From positions 62,001-126,000 of the forward strand of contig NZ_BDBM01000020.1 of assembly GCF_001612985.1 (NCBI RefSeq): a stretch of 64,000 nt of DNA. Reading direction: 5' to 3'. The stretch's first letter is position 1, and every line of letters starts with the position of its first letter. Of this stretch, positions 52,039 to 59,541 are shown piece after piece. Source of the DNA: Nocardia gamkensis NBRC 108242 (GTDB taxonomy: Bacteria; Actinomycetota; Actinomycetes; Mycobacteriales; Mycobacteriaceae). The position numbers were made by a program, and so were the translations under genes. Below the pieces are notes generated by a model. The model saw only the letters and a list, made by a program, of their open reading frames with translations. It did no database searches and was not told the DNA's origin.

Positions 52039-52254
52039 CTACGGACTGGGTTGCGGGACATTGCAATCCGCGACCTTCGGATTCACGCCCATGTAGTTGA
52101 GCGGTCCCGCGATGACAGTGACGGCGATGGTGCCGAAACCGGCGCAGTTCACCGGTCCACTGTCGAAGTAGTGGCGTTGTGCTGCGGCGATCACGCCGAT
52201 CAGCAACCAGATCAAGACGATTACACTTCCGATTCTCATGTTTCTCTCGCGCAT
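52039..52254 (-). CDS. Small membrane protein, paralogue of the previous gene
   Basis: A 71-residue protein: short basic start, helix IGSVIVLIWLLIGVIAAAQ, then RHYFDSGPVNCAGFGTIAVT and AGPLNYMGVNPKVADCNVPQ. The tail agrees with its neighbour in nearly all conserved positions, including both Cys, Asp-Ser-Gly-Pro and the Pro-Gln-Pro end, so the two arose by duplication. ATG 52254 and ATG 52239 are both possible starts. Confidence 0.7.
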   Translation of the reverse strand: MRERNMRIGSVIVLIWLLIGVIAAAQRHYFDSGPVNCAGFGTIAVTVIAGPLNYMGVNPKVADCNVPQPSP

Positions 52255-52405
52255 CGTTCCCGCGCGGACTGTCCGACGGCGCATCTGGCATCGCGTCCTT
52301 CCCGCACTTTCCGTATCGGGCGTATACCCGCGATCTCACCCGTTACCCTCCGTGAAACGAGCAATTTTCGAATCGGTCCGGCGCGGGCGGGTAGCTTCGG
52401 TAGGC

Positions 52406-52702
52406 ATGGCGTCGGTGTTGCAGTGGTGGATCCCCGGATGGGTGATTCTGCTCGTACTGGTGGCGGTCTACGAGCTGACCGTGAACAAACGCCGCAGGCG
52501 CCGCCGAACCCCCGTCTCCGGCACGTTCACCGACGAGTTCACCGCGCTGTTCTACGCGACCAAGCGCATGGAGCTGGACCATCGCGAATCGGTGTCGATG
52601 CTGCGGGACGAGCAGGACGAGGCCGCGCCGCCGCTGGTCGGGGTCGACCTGGAGCACCACCGGGTGGTGCTTCGCAAGCAAGCGCGGGACGGTAGCGACT
52701 GA
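52406..52702 (+). CDS. Small membrane-anchored protein (DUF6191-like)
   Basis: A 98-residue protein with an N-terminal helix (WWIPGWVILLVLVAVYELTV), a run of Lys/Arg (NKRRRRRR) as stop-transfer, and a soluble tail with FTDEFTALFYATKRMELDHR. The tail is like the actinobacterial DUF6191 proteins as far as I remember them. ATG 52406 is chosen because the upstream part of the frame overlaps the divergent promoter region. No function known. Confidence 0.72.
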   Translation: MASVLQWWIPGWVILLVLVAVYELTVNKRRRRRRTPVSGTFTDEFTALFYATKRMELDHRESVSMLRDEQDEAAPPLVGVDLEHHRVVLRKQARDGSD

Positions 52703-52757
52703 CGCTGCGCGCCTGCGATTTCCAGCGAAGGCGGCGGTCGTCGGCCAGAATGGGCCC

Positions 52758-53081
52758 ATGCGTGGCTCGATGAGTGAGAAATGGGAGCGGTTCGGTGCGC
52801 ACCTCGAGACCGCACCGGGGCGGCTGACGAGCGAGATCCGCCGCGTCTTGCGCGCCAGAGCCGCCGCGACAGCCGATCCGGGCCCGCACGACCCGACGGA
52901 ACTCGCCACCTTCGCCGATCTGGTGGCCGACCGGTCCTACCGGGTCACCGAGCAGCAGATCGCGGCGTTGAAAGCGGCCGGGCACACCGACGACGAGATC
53001 TTCGAGGCGACCGCGGTCGCCGCCTACGGCGCGGCCGACCGGCGCCTGCGCGCCGCGCGGCTGGCGTGGGAGGGGAACTGA
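52758..53081 (+). CDS. CMD-like helical protein, first gene of a pair
   Basis: A 107-residue helical protein. The stretch SYRVTEQQIAALKAAGHTDD, then EIFEATAVAAYGAADRRLRA, is like the C-terminal half of carboxymuconolactone decarboxylase/AhpD domains, but the Cys pair and His are missing. Its stop codon is one base before the ATG of a Cys-containing AhpD-like gene. A subunit or regulatory partner of that protein is a reasonable reading. Confidence 0.68.
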   Translation: MRGSMSEKWERFGAHLETAPGRLTSEIRRVLRARAAATADPGPHDPTELATFADLVADRSYRVTEQQIAALKAAGHTDDEIFEATAVAAYGAADRRLRAARLAWEGN

Positions 53082-53082
53082 A

Positions 53083-53700
53083 ATGTGGCTCGAAGCGGTG
53101 CGATCCGGCCACGACCGGCCAACCAGGTTCGTGTTGTGGACCATGCGGCGATTCAGCGGCGTCGAGGTCCCCGCGGTGCTGAAGGTGCTGTTCTATCGGC
53201 ATCGGTTCTTCGGATCGCCGCTGTCGGACCTGATCCAGGAGGCCATGCGCGGACCGTCGTACTGGACCGTCGCCGAACGCGAGATCTTCGCGACGCACAC
53301 CTCCCAGGCCAACGAGTGCCCGTTCTGCGCGACCTCGCACGAGGCCATCGCCGGTGCGTACATCGACGCCGACGTGGTGACTCGCGCCTTGGCCGACGGC
53401 GCGGATTCCCCGCTGCGTCCCGAGGCGCGCGCCATGCTCGGTTTCCTCGCGAAGATGGCCCGTGACCCCGAGGGGTTGACCGCGCAGGACGCCGCCGTGG
53501 TCCGGCTGGCGGGGGTTTCCCGGGACGCGTTCGACGAGGCCGTCTGGGTCGGCACCTGCTTCAACGTGATCAACCGGATGATGAACACCGTCGGGGCGGG
53601 CCCGCTGGAGGGCAGGCAACCGAGCGTGAGCGCCCGATTCATCAAACTCGCCGGCTACCGTATGCCGCCGCCGGTGGCATTGTTCTCGCGCGGCGTCTGA
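53083..53700 (+). CDS. AhpD/carboxymuconolactone decarboxylase-like protein
   Basis: A 205-residue protein with the redox motif ECPFCATSHEAIAGAYIDAD, i.e. CxxC followed by His, as in AhpD-like peroxidases. Flanking helices (AEREIFATHTSQAN before it, FDEAVWVGTCFNVINRMMNT after it) fit the family. It probably reduces peroxides or acts on a small-molecule ring. Translation is coupled to the preceding CMD-like gene. Possible partner reductants are not seen nearby. Confidence 0.83.
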   Translation: MWLEAVRSGHDRPTRFVLWTMRRFSGVEVPAVLKVLFYRHRFFGSPLSDLIQEAMRGPSYWTVAEREIFATHTSQANECPFCATSHEAIAGAYIDADVVTRALADGADSPLRPEARAMLGFLAKMARDPEGLTAQDAAVVRLAGVSRDAFDEAVWVGTCFNVINRMMNTVGAGPLEGRQPSVSARFIKLAGYRMPPPVALFSRGV

Positions 53701-53752
53701 CCGCTTTTCCTGCGATTCACTCGCGTGCCGGATCGATATGTGTTCTCCTCGA

Positions 53753-55159
53753 ATGGTGAGCCAAGTCCACTTGGGGCACATTTTTCACATCGCCGGTAGC
53801 CCTGCTGCCCGCGATGTGCCCGACGCGCTGGCCGACGTCCCGGACGGGGCTTTGATAATCGACGACCGTGGTCGGATCGCATTCTGCGGAACGCGCTCGG
53901 ATATCCCGGACGAGTACCGCGCCGAAAAAGTGTTCGACCATCGGCCCGGATTCCTGCTTCCCGGGTTCGTCGACACCCATGTTCATTTCCCGCAGACCTT
54001 CGCAGGAGATGCCTACGGCGGCGGCCAGCTGCTGGAATGGCTGGAATTGTGCATCTATCCGGCGGAATCCCGTTACGCCGAAGTAGAGTTCGCGCGATCG
54101 GCGGCAGCCGAATTCTGTACCCGGCGCATCGCCGCGGGCACCACGGCGGCGATGGTGTTCGGCTCGGCGTTCCCGCACGCGCAAGACGCGCTGTTCGCCG
54201 AAACCCGCCGACGCGGTCTCCGGATGGTCGGCGGCCGTGGCATCCAAACGACCGGAGAGCCGTCCGCGGCGCCCTTGATCACCACCGAAGACGACGCCAT
54301 CCGCTTGACGAGCGAGGAGATCGACAAATGGCACGCCGCCGACACCGGTGACGTGGCCACCGCCCTGTTGCACGTGGCGATCGTCCCCCGCTTTTCGCTG
54401 GCGGTGACTCGACGAACTCTCGACAACCTCGGCGAGCTGTACGACTCGGTGCGCGAACGCGGCGTCTATTTCCACACTCATCTCAACGAGAACAACCGTC
54501 CGGGAACCGGGGAAGTCGACACCACCAAGCACGCCTACGGCGTGACCACCTATCTGGACACCTATGACGGGAAGTTCCTGCCCGGGTCGGCGGTGGGCGG
54601 CAAGAGCCTGCTCGGCAGGCGCAGCATCCTCGCCCACTGCGTGCACTGCCAGGACGTCGAGCTGGCGCGGATGGCGGAAACGGGCACGTCGGTGGCGCAT
54701 TGCCCGGTGTCGCAGCAGTTCCTCGGCTCCGGCACGATGCCGTGGAAGCGGACGCTCGCCTCCGGCGTCACGGTGGCCGCGGGCACCGATTACGGCGGTG
54801 GCGACGAATGGCTGATCCCGCAGGTGCTGGCGGCCGCGTTCAAGGTGCACATCTCCGAGCCGGGCGAGCACGGGGTGTCGATGCATCCGGCGGAAATGTT
54901 GTTCACCGGCACGCTGGCCGGGGCGCGCGCCTTGGATATGGAAAACCGTTTCGGGAATTTCGACGTCGGTAAGGAAGCCGACTTCATCGTGGTGGAACCG
55001 GCGCGAGTTCCCGCTCTGGAACACACGCTGGCACAGGGCATTCGTTCCGAAGACCCCGCATTGGCCCGGGATCAGACGTTGTTCGCGCTGCTGATGGGTA
55101 TCCGCGAACCCGCGATCACCGAGGTCTATGTGCAGGGTCGCCGCATCGACGTCGCATAG
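53753..55159 (+). CDS. guaD: Guanine deaminase
   Basis: A 468-residue metal-dependent amidohydrolase. The metal motif PGFVDTHVHFPQTFAGDAYG is typical of guanine deaminases, with further ligands in YFHTHLNENN, ILAHCVHCQDVELARMAETG and AAGTDYGGGDEWLI. The ring Arg/Gln substrate residues seem kept (GQLLEWL, RFSLAVTRRTL). It turns guanine into xanthine in purine salvage. ATG 53753 (MVSQVHLGH) is preferred to ATG 53738. The double-ABM membrane gene follows 5 bases after the stop. Confidence 0.9.
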   Translation: MVSQVHLGHIFHIAGSPAARDVPDALADVPDGALIIDDRGRIAFCGTRSDIPDEYRAEKVFDHRPGFLLPGFVDTHVHFPQTFAGDAYGGGQLLEWLELCIYPAESRYAEVEFARSAAAEFCTRRIAAGTTAAMVFGSAFPHAQDALFAETRRRGLRMVGGRGIQTTGEPSAAPLITTEDDAIRLTSEEIDKWHAADTGDVATALLHVAIVPRFSLAVTRRTLDNLGELYDSVRERGVYFHTHLNENNRPGTGEVDTTKHAYGVTTYLDTYDGKFLPGSAVGGKSLLGRRSILAHCVHCQDVELARMAETGTSVAHCPVSQQFLGSGTMPWKRTLASGVTVAAGTDYGGGDEWLIPQVLAAAFKVHISEPGEHGVSMHPAEMLFTGTLAGARALDMENRFGNFDVGKEADFIVVEPARVPALEHTLAQGIRSEDPALARDQTLFALLMGIREPAITEVYVQGRRIDVA

Positions 55160-55164
55160 CGTCG

Positions 55165-56112
55165 ATGGACGCCGCCGCTACCGCCGTAACGGTCTTTCAT
55201 CGACCGGCGCACGACGGGGATTTTCGGGACTGGCTCATGCGGATCACCGAAATCGCCCGGCGAATGGACGGATTCGTGAGTTCCTCCGTGGCGGTCACCG
55301 AAGGCCCGCTTCTCGAACCGGGATTCAGCGTCACATTCCGATCCGAACCCGCACTGCACGCATTTCTGGACTCGGCCGAACGAGCGGCCGCACTGTCCGA
55401 CGGCACAATGCTCGGTTTTCATTGCAAGAGTTCGGATCTGGTCATCGTCGAGGGCGGGTCGCCACCGCCGGGTATCGGTGTGTTCCGGCACAGCGTCGCG
55501 CGCGACAAGGAAGCCGAGTTCGAGGCCACCGAGGCACGGCTCGTCGCGGTGAGTTCCACGTTTCCGGGATTCGAAGGCGCCGCCCTTTTCCCGTCGGACG
55601 GAGGGCGCTGGTTCTCGGTGCTCCGATTTCGTACGGAACGGCAGTTGTCGGATTGGCTGGGCTCGGACGAACGCGCCGCCACCCTACCGGAATTGCGTGC
55701 GAAGCTGACCGAGGACTTCACCGTGCAGGCGCACACCACGCCGTTCGGCTCGACCGTGCGAACGGTCGACGGCGAGACCAGGATGACGCCGACGTGGAAG
55801 ACCGCCATGCTGGTGTTGCTGGTGTTGTATCCGACGGTGATGGTGCTGTCGCGTTTCCTCGGCCCGGTGCTGGACCGGGTGGGATCGCCACCGTGGCTGG
55901 CGTTGTGGCTCAGCCAGATCGTGAGCGTGGGCGTGATGAGCTATTACCTGTCGCCCGCGGTGGCGAGCCGATTTCGCCGGTGGCTCGATCCGATCGACGG
56001 CGCGGGCAGGCGGATCAGCGCCGCGGGAGCGGCGGTGGTCGTCGCGCTCTACGCGCTGACGCTGTTGCTGTTCGCGTCGGTGCGCTGGTTGCAGTACTGG
56101 GACTACGACTGA
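55165..56112 (+). CDS. Membrane protein with two ABM (monooxygenase-fold) domains
   Basis: A 315-residue protein. Two ferredoxin-like ABM domains appear in tandem (about 8-95 and 100-190): ITEIARRMDGFVSSSVAVTE, then VARDKEAEFEATEARLVAVS and STFPGFEGAALFPSDGGRWF. The C-terminal third has three membrane helices (TAMLVLLVLYPTVMVLSRFL, LALWLSQIVSVGVMSYYL, AAVVVALYALTLLLFASV). ABM domains degrade haem or oxidise quinones in some cases. The gene directly follows guanine deaminase. No catalytic assignment is possible. Confidence 0.82.
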   Translation: MDAAATAVTVFHRPAHDGDFRDWLMRITEIARRMDGFVSSSVAVTEGPLLEPGFSVTFRSEPALHAFLDSAERAAALSDGTMLGFHCKSSDLVIVEGGSPPPGIGVFRHSVARDKEAEFEATEARLVAVSSTFPGFEGAALFPSDGGRWFSVLRFRTERQLSDWLGSDERAATLPELRAKLTEDFTVQAHTTPFGSTVRTVDGETRMTPTWKTAMLVLLVLYPTVMVLSRFLGPVLDRVGSPPWLALWLSQIVSVGVMSYYLSPAVASRFRRWLDPIDGAGRRISAAGAAVVVALYALTLLLFASVRWLQYWDYD

Positions 56113-56118
56113 GCGCGC

Positions 56119-56571
56119 TCAGGACAGGTCGAGATGCCGGTTCATCGACATCGCCGCCTCGGCCAGTTCGGGCAGTTCGAGCACCGTGACACCCGCCTGC
56201 CGCAATTTCTCCACTCCGACGCAGTTCACCACGAACGTCGACGGCTCGCGCCACGCGATCACCACGACCGGGATACCGGCCCGCAGGATCCGGTCGGTGC
56301 ACGGCAGCCGGTCCTTCGTCCCGCGTTCGGAGCAGGGTTCCAGCGTGCTGTAGAGCGTGGCCCGCCCCAGCCGCGGATCCGCCCGGTCGAGCTTGCCGAG
56401 CGCCGCCTCCTCGGCGTGCTCCTTCGGGTCGGACTCACGGGAGTAACCGGTCGCGATCTCCGCACCGTCGGCGACGATCACCGCCCCCACCGAGAACGCG
56501 CCCTCGGCCACCGGGCACAAACGCGCGAGTTCGATGGCCCGGTTCATCCAATAGTGGTGGTCGGGCTCGGT
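56119..56571 (-). CDS. RibD-like cytidine-deaminase-fold protein
   Basis: A 150-residue zinc deaminase-fold protein. The zinc motif is KEHAEEAALG and, about 30 residues on, EPCSERGTKDRLPCTDRILR with Cys spaced as in the RibD N-domain. It resembles the deaminase part of riboflavin biosynthesis enzymes without the reductase. Substrate unknown; a pyrimidine or modified base is likely. GTG 56571 with a GGAGGGTGAT ribosome binding site is chosen over ATG 56595. It is convergent with the double-ABM gene, 6 bases away. Confidence 0.82.
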   Translation of the reverse strand, partial: TEPDHHYWMNRAIELARLCPVAEGAFSVGAVIVADGAEIATGYSRESDPKEHAEEAALGKLDRADPRLGRATLYSTLEPCSERGTKDRLPCTDRILRAGIPVVVIAWREPSTFVVNCVGVEKLRQAGVTVLELPELAEAAMSMNRHLDLS

Positions 56572-56617
56572 CACCGGATCACCCTCCTTCGGCACACTCG
56601 TCCTGCGAAAGAAGAAA

Positions 56618-56649
56618 AGCCCCCCACCTGCGCAAACAGATGAGGGGCT
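56618..56649 (-). terminator. Terminator of tRNA-Ser(CGA)
   Basis: On the minus strand AGCCCC pairs with GGGGCT, followed by TTTTCTTCTTT, directly after the tRNA. This is a classical intrinsic terminator, rare in this GC-rich window. Confidence 0.8.
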
Positions 56650-56653
56650 GGAG

Positions 56654-56741
56654 CGGTGGCGGAGGGATTTGAACCCTCGGAGGGGGGTTACCCCTCACAC
56701 GCTTTCGAGGCGTGCTCCTTAGGCCGCTCGGACACGCCACC
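56654..56741 (-). tRNA. tRNA-Ser (anticodon CGA)
   Basis: An 88-base class II tRNA with acceptor stem GGTGGCG/CGCCACC, anticodon loop CTCGAAA (CGA), a long variable arm and T loop GTTCAAATC. The CCA end is not encoded. It decodes UCG. Confidence 0.95.
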
Positions 56742-56808
56742 GCCGACAACCATACCGGACCGTCGCCGGATCGCTAAATCGCTTGCTGACCTGCGCTGGC
56801 CCGTGGAC

Positions 56809-57285
56809 TCAGCGCTGGGTGCGGAAGAACTCGTCGAGCAGTGCCGCGCACTCGTCCTCTAGCACTCCACCGCGCACCTGGGGGCGGTGATTGAGACGAC
56901 GGTCGCGCACCACGTCCCACAGCGACCCCACAGCGCCGGTCTTCGGCTCCCACGCCCCGAAGACCAGGCGGCCCACCCGTGCGAGCACCAGCGCGCCCGC
57001 GCACATCGTGCACGGCTCCAGGGTGACGGCGAGGGTGGCGCCCTCCAGCCGCCATCCGTCGCCGTACACCGCGGCGGCACGGCGCAGCGCCAGGATCTCC
57101 GCGTGCGCGGTGGGATCGCCGAGCGCTTCCCGCGCATTCGCGGCCCGCGCCAGTTCCCTTCCGGCGGAGTCGAACACCACCGCGCCGACCGGCACGTCAC
57201 GATCCCCGGCGGCCGCTGCCGCGCTGATGGCGGCACGCACCATGTCGGCGTCCGACGCAATCGGGCCGTTCGGGAGAACGCCCAC
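56809..57285 (-). CDS. tadA: tRNA adenosine(34) deaminase
   Basis: A 158-residue zinc deaminase. HAEILALRRA holds the zinc His and catalytic Glu, and TLEPCTMCAGALVLARVGRL has the two zinc Cys; VPVGAVVFDSAGRELARAAN is the usual opening. It makes inosine at the wobble position of tRNA(Arg). The GTG start lies one base after the stop of the upstream gene, which encodes the tRNA adenosine deaminase-associated protein, so both are co-translated. The order tRNA-Ser, tadA, partner, tyrA matches M. tuberculosis. Confidence 0.93.
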   Translation of the reverse strand: MGVLPNGPIASDADMVRAAISAAAAAGDRDVPVGAVVFDSAGRELARAANAREALGDPTAHAEILALRRAAAVYGDGWRLEGATLAVTLEPCTMCAGALVLARVGRLVFGAWEPKTGAVGSLWDVVRDRRLNHRPQVRGGVLEDECAALLDEFFRTQR

Positions 57286-57286
57286 G

Positions 57287-57826
57287 TCAGCTTGGCAGTT
57301 TGTCCAGTACCGCGGCGAGTTCGCCTGCGAAGCCGAGACGCTGGGCGATCATGGTGAGCTGCTCGTCCGGGTAGAGATCGGTCTCGGCGAGGATGACGCT
57401 CAGCACCGGTTCGGGCAGGCCGAGATCGGCGAGCACCCCGAGGTCGCCCTCTTCCCACGGCTCGACGTCGTCCAGTTCGTCCGGATCGATATCGGGAATC
57501 TCCACGTTCAAGGCCTCCAGGACGTCCGCGGCGATGTCGTAGTCGATCGCGGCCGTGGCGTCCGAGACGAGCATGCGGGTCCCGCTCGGCGCGGGCCGGA
57601 GCACGATGAAGAACTCATCGTCGATGTCGAGCAAGCCGAACACCGCTCCGGAGCTGCGCAAAGCCTTCAGTTCGTTTTCCGCGGCGGACAAATCGGTGAG
57701 CGCGTCCCGGCTCAGCGGACTGCACCGCCATTTGCCTTCTTCGCGGACAACCGCCACTGCGAACCCTTCCACGTCGTCGTAATCGTCCGACGCCGCCCTG
57801 TTCGTGCCCGAGCGCTGTGCTGCCAT
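57287..57826 (-). CDS. tRNA adenosine deaminase-associated protein
   Basis: A 179-residue acidic protein: EGFAVAVVREEGKWRCSPLS, a SGAVFGLLDIDDEFFIVLRP strand pair and an acidic C-terminal half rich in Asp and Glu. It belongs to the actinobacterial family found next to tadA. Its biochemical role is unknown; close coupling to tadA suggests help in tRNA binding or stability. It is divergent from tyrA. Confidence 0.85.
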   Translation of the reverse strand: MAAQRSGTNRAASDDYDDVEGFAVAVVREEGKWRCSPLSRDALTDLSAAENELKALRSSGAVFGLLDIDDEFFIVLRPAPSGTRMLVSDATAAIDYDIAADVLEALNVEIPDIDPDELDDVEPWEEGDLGVLADLGLPEPVLSVILAETDLYPDEQLTMIAQRLGFAGELAAVLDKLPS

Positions 57827-57884
57827 GGCCGCAACGGTAGTCTGCTCGAGCGGAAATGTTGAAGTCGTATGCCAATCTGTTCGG

Positions 57885-58835
57885 GTGACTTCGGCGATGA
57901 AAGCACCCGTATGCGTCCTGGGGACCGGTCTGATCGGTGGATCGCTATTACGCGCGGCCCTCGCCGCGGGCTATGACGGCTGGGGATACAACCGGTCGGC
58001 GGCGGGCGCGCAGGCCGCGCGCGCCGACGGATTCGACGTCACCGAAGATCTGCCCGCCGCGTTGCGCCGCGCCGCGGGAACCGACGCGCTGATCGTCGTC
58101 GGGGTGCCGATGCCCGCGGTGGACCACATGCTCTCCGCGATCGCCAGCTACGCCCCCGAGTGCGTGCTCACCGATGTGGTGAGCGTGAAGGCGCCGGTCG
58201 CGGCGGCCGTGCGCGACCATGGGCTCGCCGACCGGTACGTCGGCGGTCATCCGATGGCGGGTACGTCCGAATCCGGCTGGGCCGCCACCGATCCGGAGTT
58301 GTTCCGCGACGCGGTGTGGGCGGTCGGCGTCGACGAGGGCACCCGGGCCGAGCCGTGGACCCGCGTGGCGCGGCTCGCCCTGGACTGCGGCTCGGTGGTG
58401 GTACCGGTGGTGGCCGCGGAGCACGATCGCGCCGTCGCGCGCATCTCCCATCTCCCGCATGTGCTGGCCGAGGCCCTGGCTCTGGCGGGCGCGACCGGGG
58501 GCGATCTGGCGCTGGGACTTGCGGCCGGATCGTTCCGCGACGGCACCCGGGTGGCGGGCACGGCGCCCGATCTGGTTCGCGCGATCTGCGAACCGAATTC
58601 GGCGGCGCTGCTGGAAGTTCTGGACGAAACGCTCACCGTGCTCGGCGCGGCCCGCGACAGCCTGCGTGCCGAGACATCCCTCGCGGACCTGGTCGAGGCC
58701 GGGCACGACGCGCGGCGACGCTACGAATCCGCGCGACGCTGGGAGATCACCGATACCCTCCCCGGTGACCAGGATTGGCTGGAACGCCTGCGAGCGGCGG
58801 GGCAGCGCGGCGGCGTCCTCACCCGGCTGAGCTGA
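57885..58835 (+). CDS. tyrA: Prephenate dehydrogenase
   Basis: A 316-residue NAD-dependent enzyme of tyrosine biosynthesis. The Rossmann motif is VCVLGTGLIGGSLLRAALAA, GYNRSAAG carries the cofactor-selecting region, and VGGHPMAGTSESGWAATDPE contains the catalytic His and substrate-binding Ser/Thr. The C-terminal half is helical with ISHLPHVLAEALALA. No ACT domain is fused. GTG 57885 or ATG 57897 is the start; both avoid overlap with the divergent tadA partner gene. Confidence 0.93.
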   Translation: MTSAMKAPVCVLGTGLIGGSLLRAALAAGYDGWGYNRSAAGAQAARADGFDVTEDLPAALRRAAGTDALIVVGVPMPAVDHMLSAIASYAPECVLTDVVSVKAPVAAAVRDHGLADRYVGGHPMAGTSESGWAATDPELFRDAVWAVGVDEGTRAEPWTRVARLALDCGSVVVPVVAAEHDRAVARISHLPHVLAEALALAGATGGDLALGLAAGSFRDGTRVAGTAPDLVRAICEPNSAALLEVLDETLTVLGAARDSLRAETSLADLVEAGHDARRRYESARRWEITDTLPGDQDWLERLRAAGQRGGVLTRLS

Positions 58836-58877
58836 TCTCGCGACGGCCGGCGAGTCCGATCGAGGTTCGGTGCGGCG

Positions 58878-59492
58878 TCAGATCCGTTCGGCCAGGCCCG
58901 GGTAGTCCAGCAGGAAGCCGTCGGCGTCCACCGTGACCGTGGCGCTGGAGACCGGCGACAGCACGCTGATGCCGTCGGCGGCGCTGCTGTAGATCAGCGT
59001 GGCCTCTTGGACGAGCAGGTCGGGCAGGCGGACGTAGACCACCGGGACCTGGACGTCCTCGACCGCGTGTTGCAGGTCGTAGCGGCGGATCGGCAGCGTG
59101 TTGAAGAACGGGCTGAGCACCACGTCCACGTCGAGGGCGCCCGCGAAGGTGGAGCGCACATGGTTGCCGCCCGCGTCGACGAGCCAGTAGTTCTCCTCGT
59201 CACGGGCGATCGAGGCGTGCCGCTCACCGGCGGCCGTCGTGGTGCGCAGCGACAGCCGCTTCGTCGCGCCGTTCTCGTCGGTGACCAGGTCGTACGACGC
59301 GCTGAAGGCGGGGTGATCCGCGCTCGCGCCGCCGATCATGCGCCCGGCGGCGCGGATGCGGTTGCCATTGAGCTGCACCCGCACCGACTCCATCCGGGTC
59401 GCGTCGTGGGCGCGCCAGGTGAGGATCGCCGGCCACCGGGATTCCTGCGGACTCGCGGCGGGGCGCTCGGGGTCGGGGGCTGGGGTCGTCAC
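58878..59492 (-). CDS. Putative glycolipid-binding domain protein
   Basis: A 204-residue protein of the putative glycolipid-binding family (PF06475 as I remember it). Landmarks: ILTWRAHDATRMESVRVQLN, FSASYDLVTDENGATKRLSL and DVVLSPFFNTLPIRRYDLQ. The fold is a beta-rich barrel; the binding activity is by annotation only. GTG 59492 (VTTPAPDPERP) is chosen over 59531. It lies downstream of the ABC exporter pair on the same strand. Confidence 0.83.
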   Translation of the reverse strand: MTTPAPDPERPAASPQESRWPAILTWRAHDATRMESVRVQLNGNRIRAAGRMIGGASADHPAFSASYDLVTDENGATKRLSLRTTTAAGERHASIARDEENYWLVDAGGNHVRSTFAGALDVDVVLSPFFNTLPIRRYDLQHAVEDVQVPVVYVRLPDLLVQEATLIYSSAADGISVLSPVSSATVTVDADGFLLDYPGLAERI

Positions 59493-59541
59493 GTATCTAC
59501 CGTAAGCGACACCCGCCCCCGGCCCGCACAACCGCCGCTCA

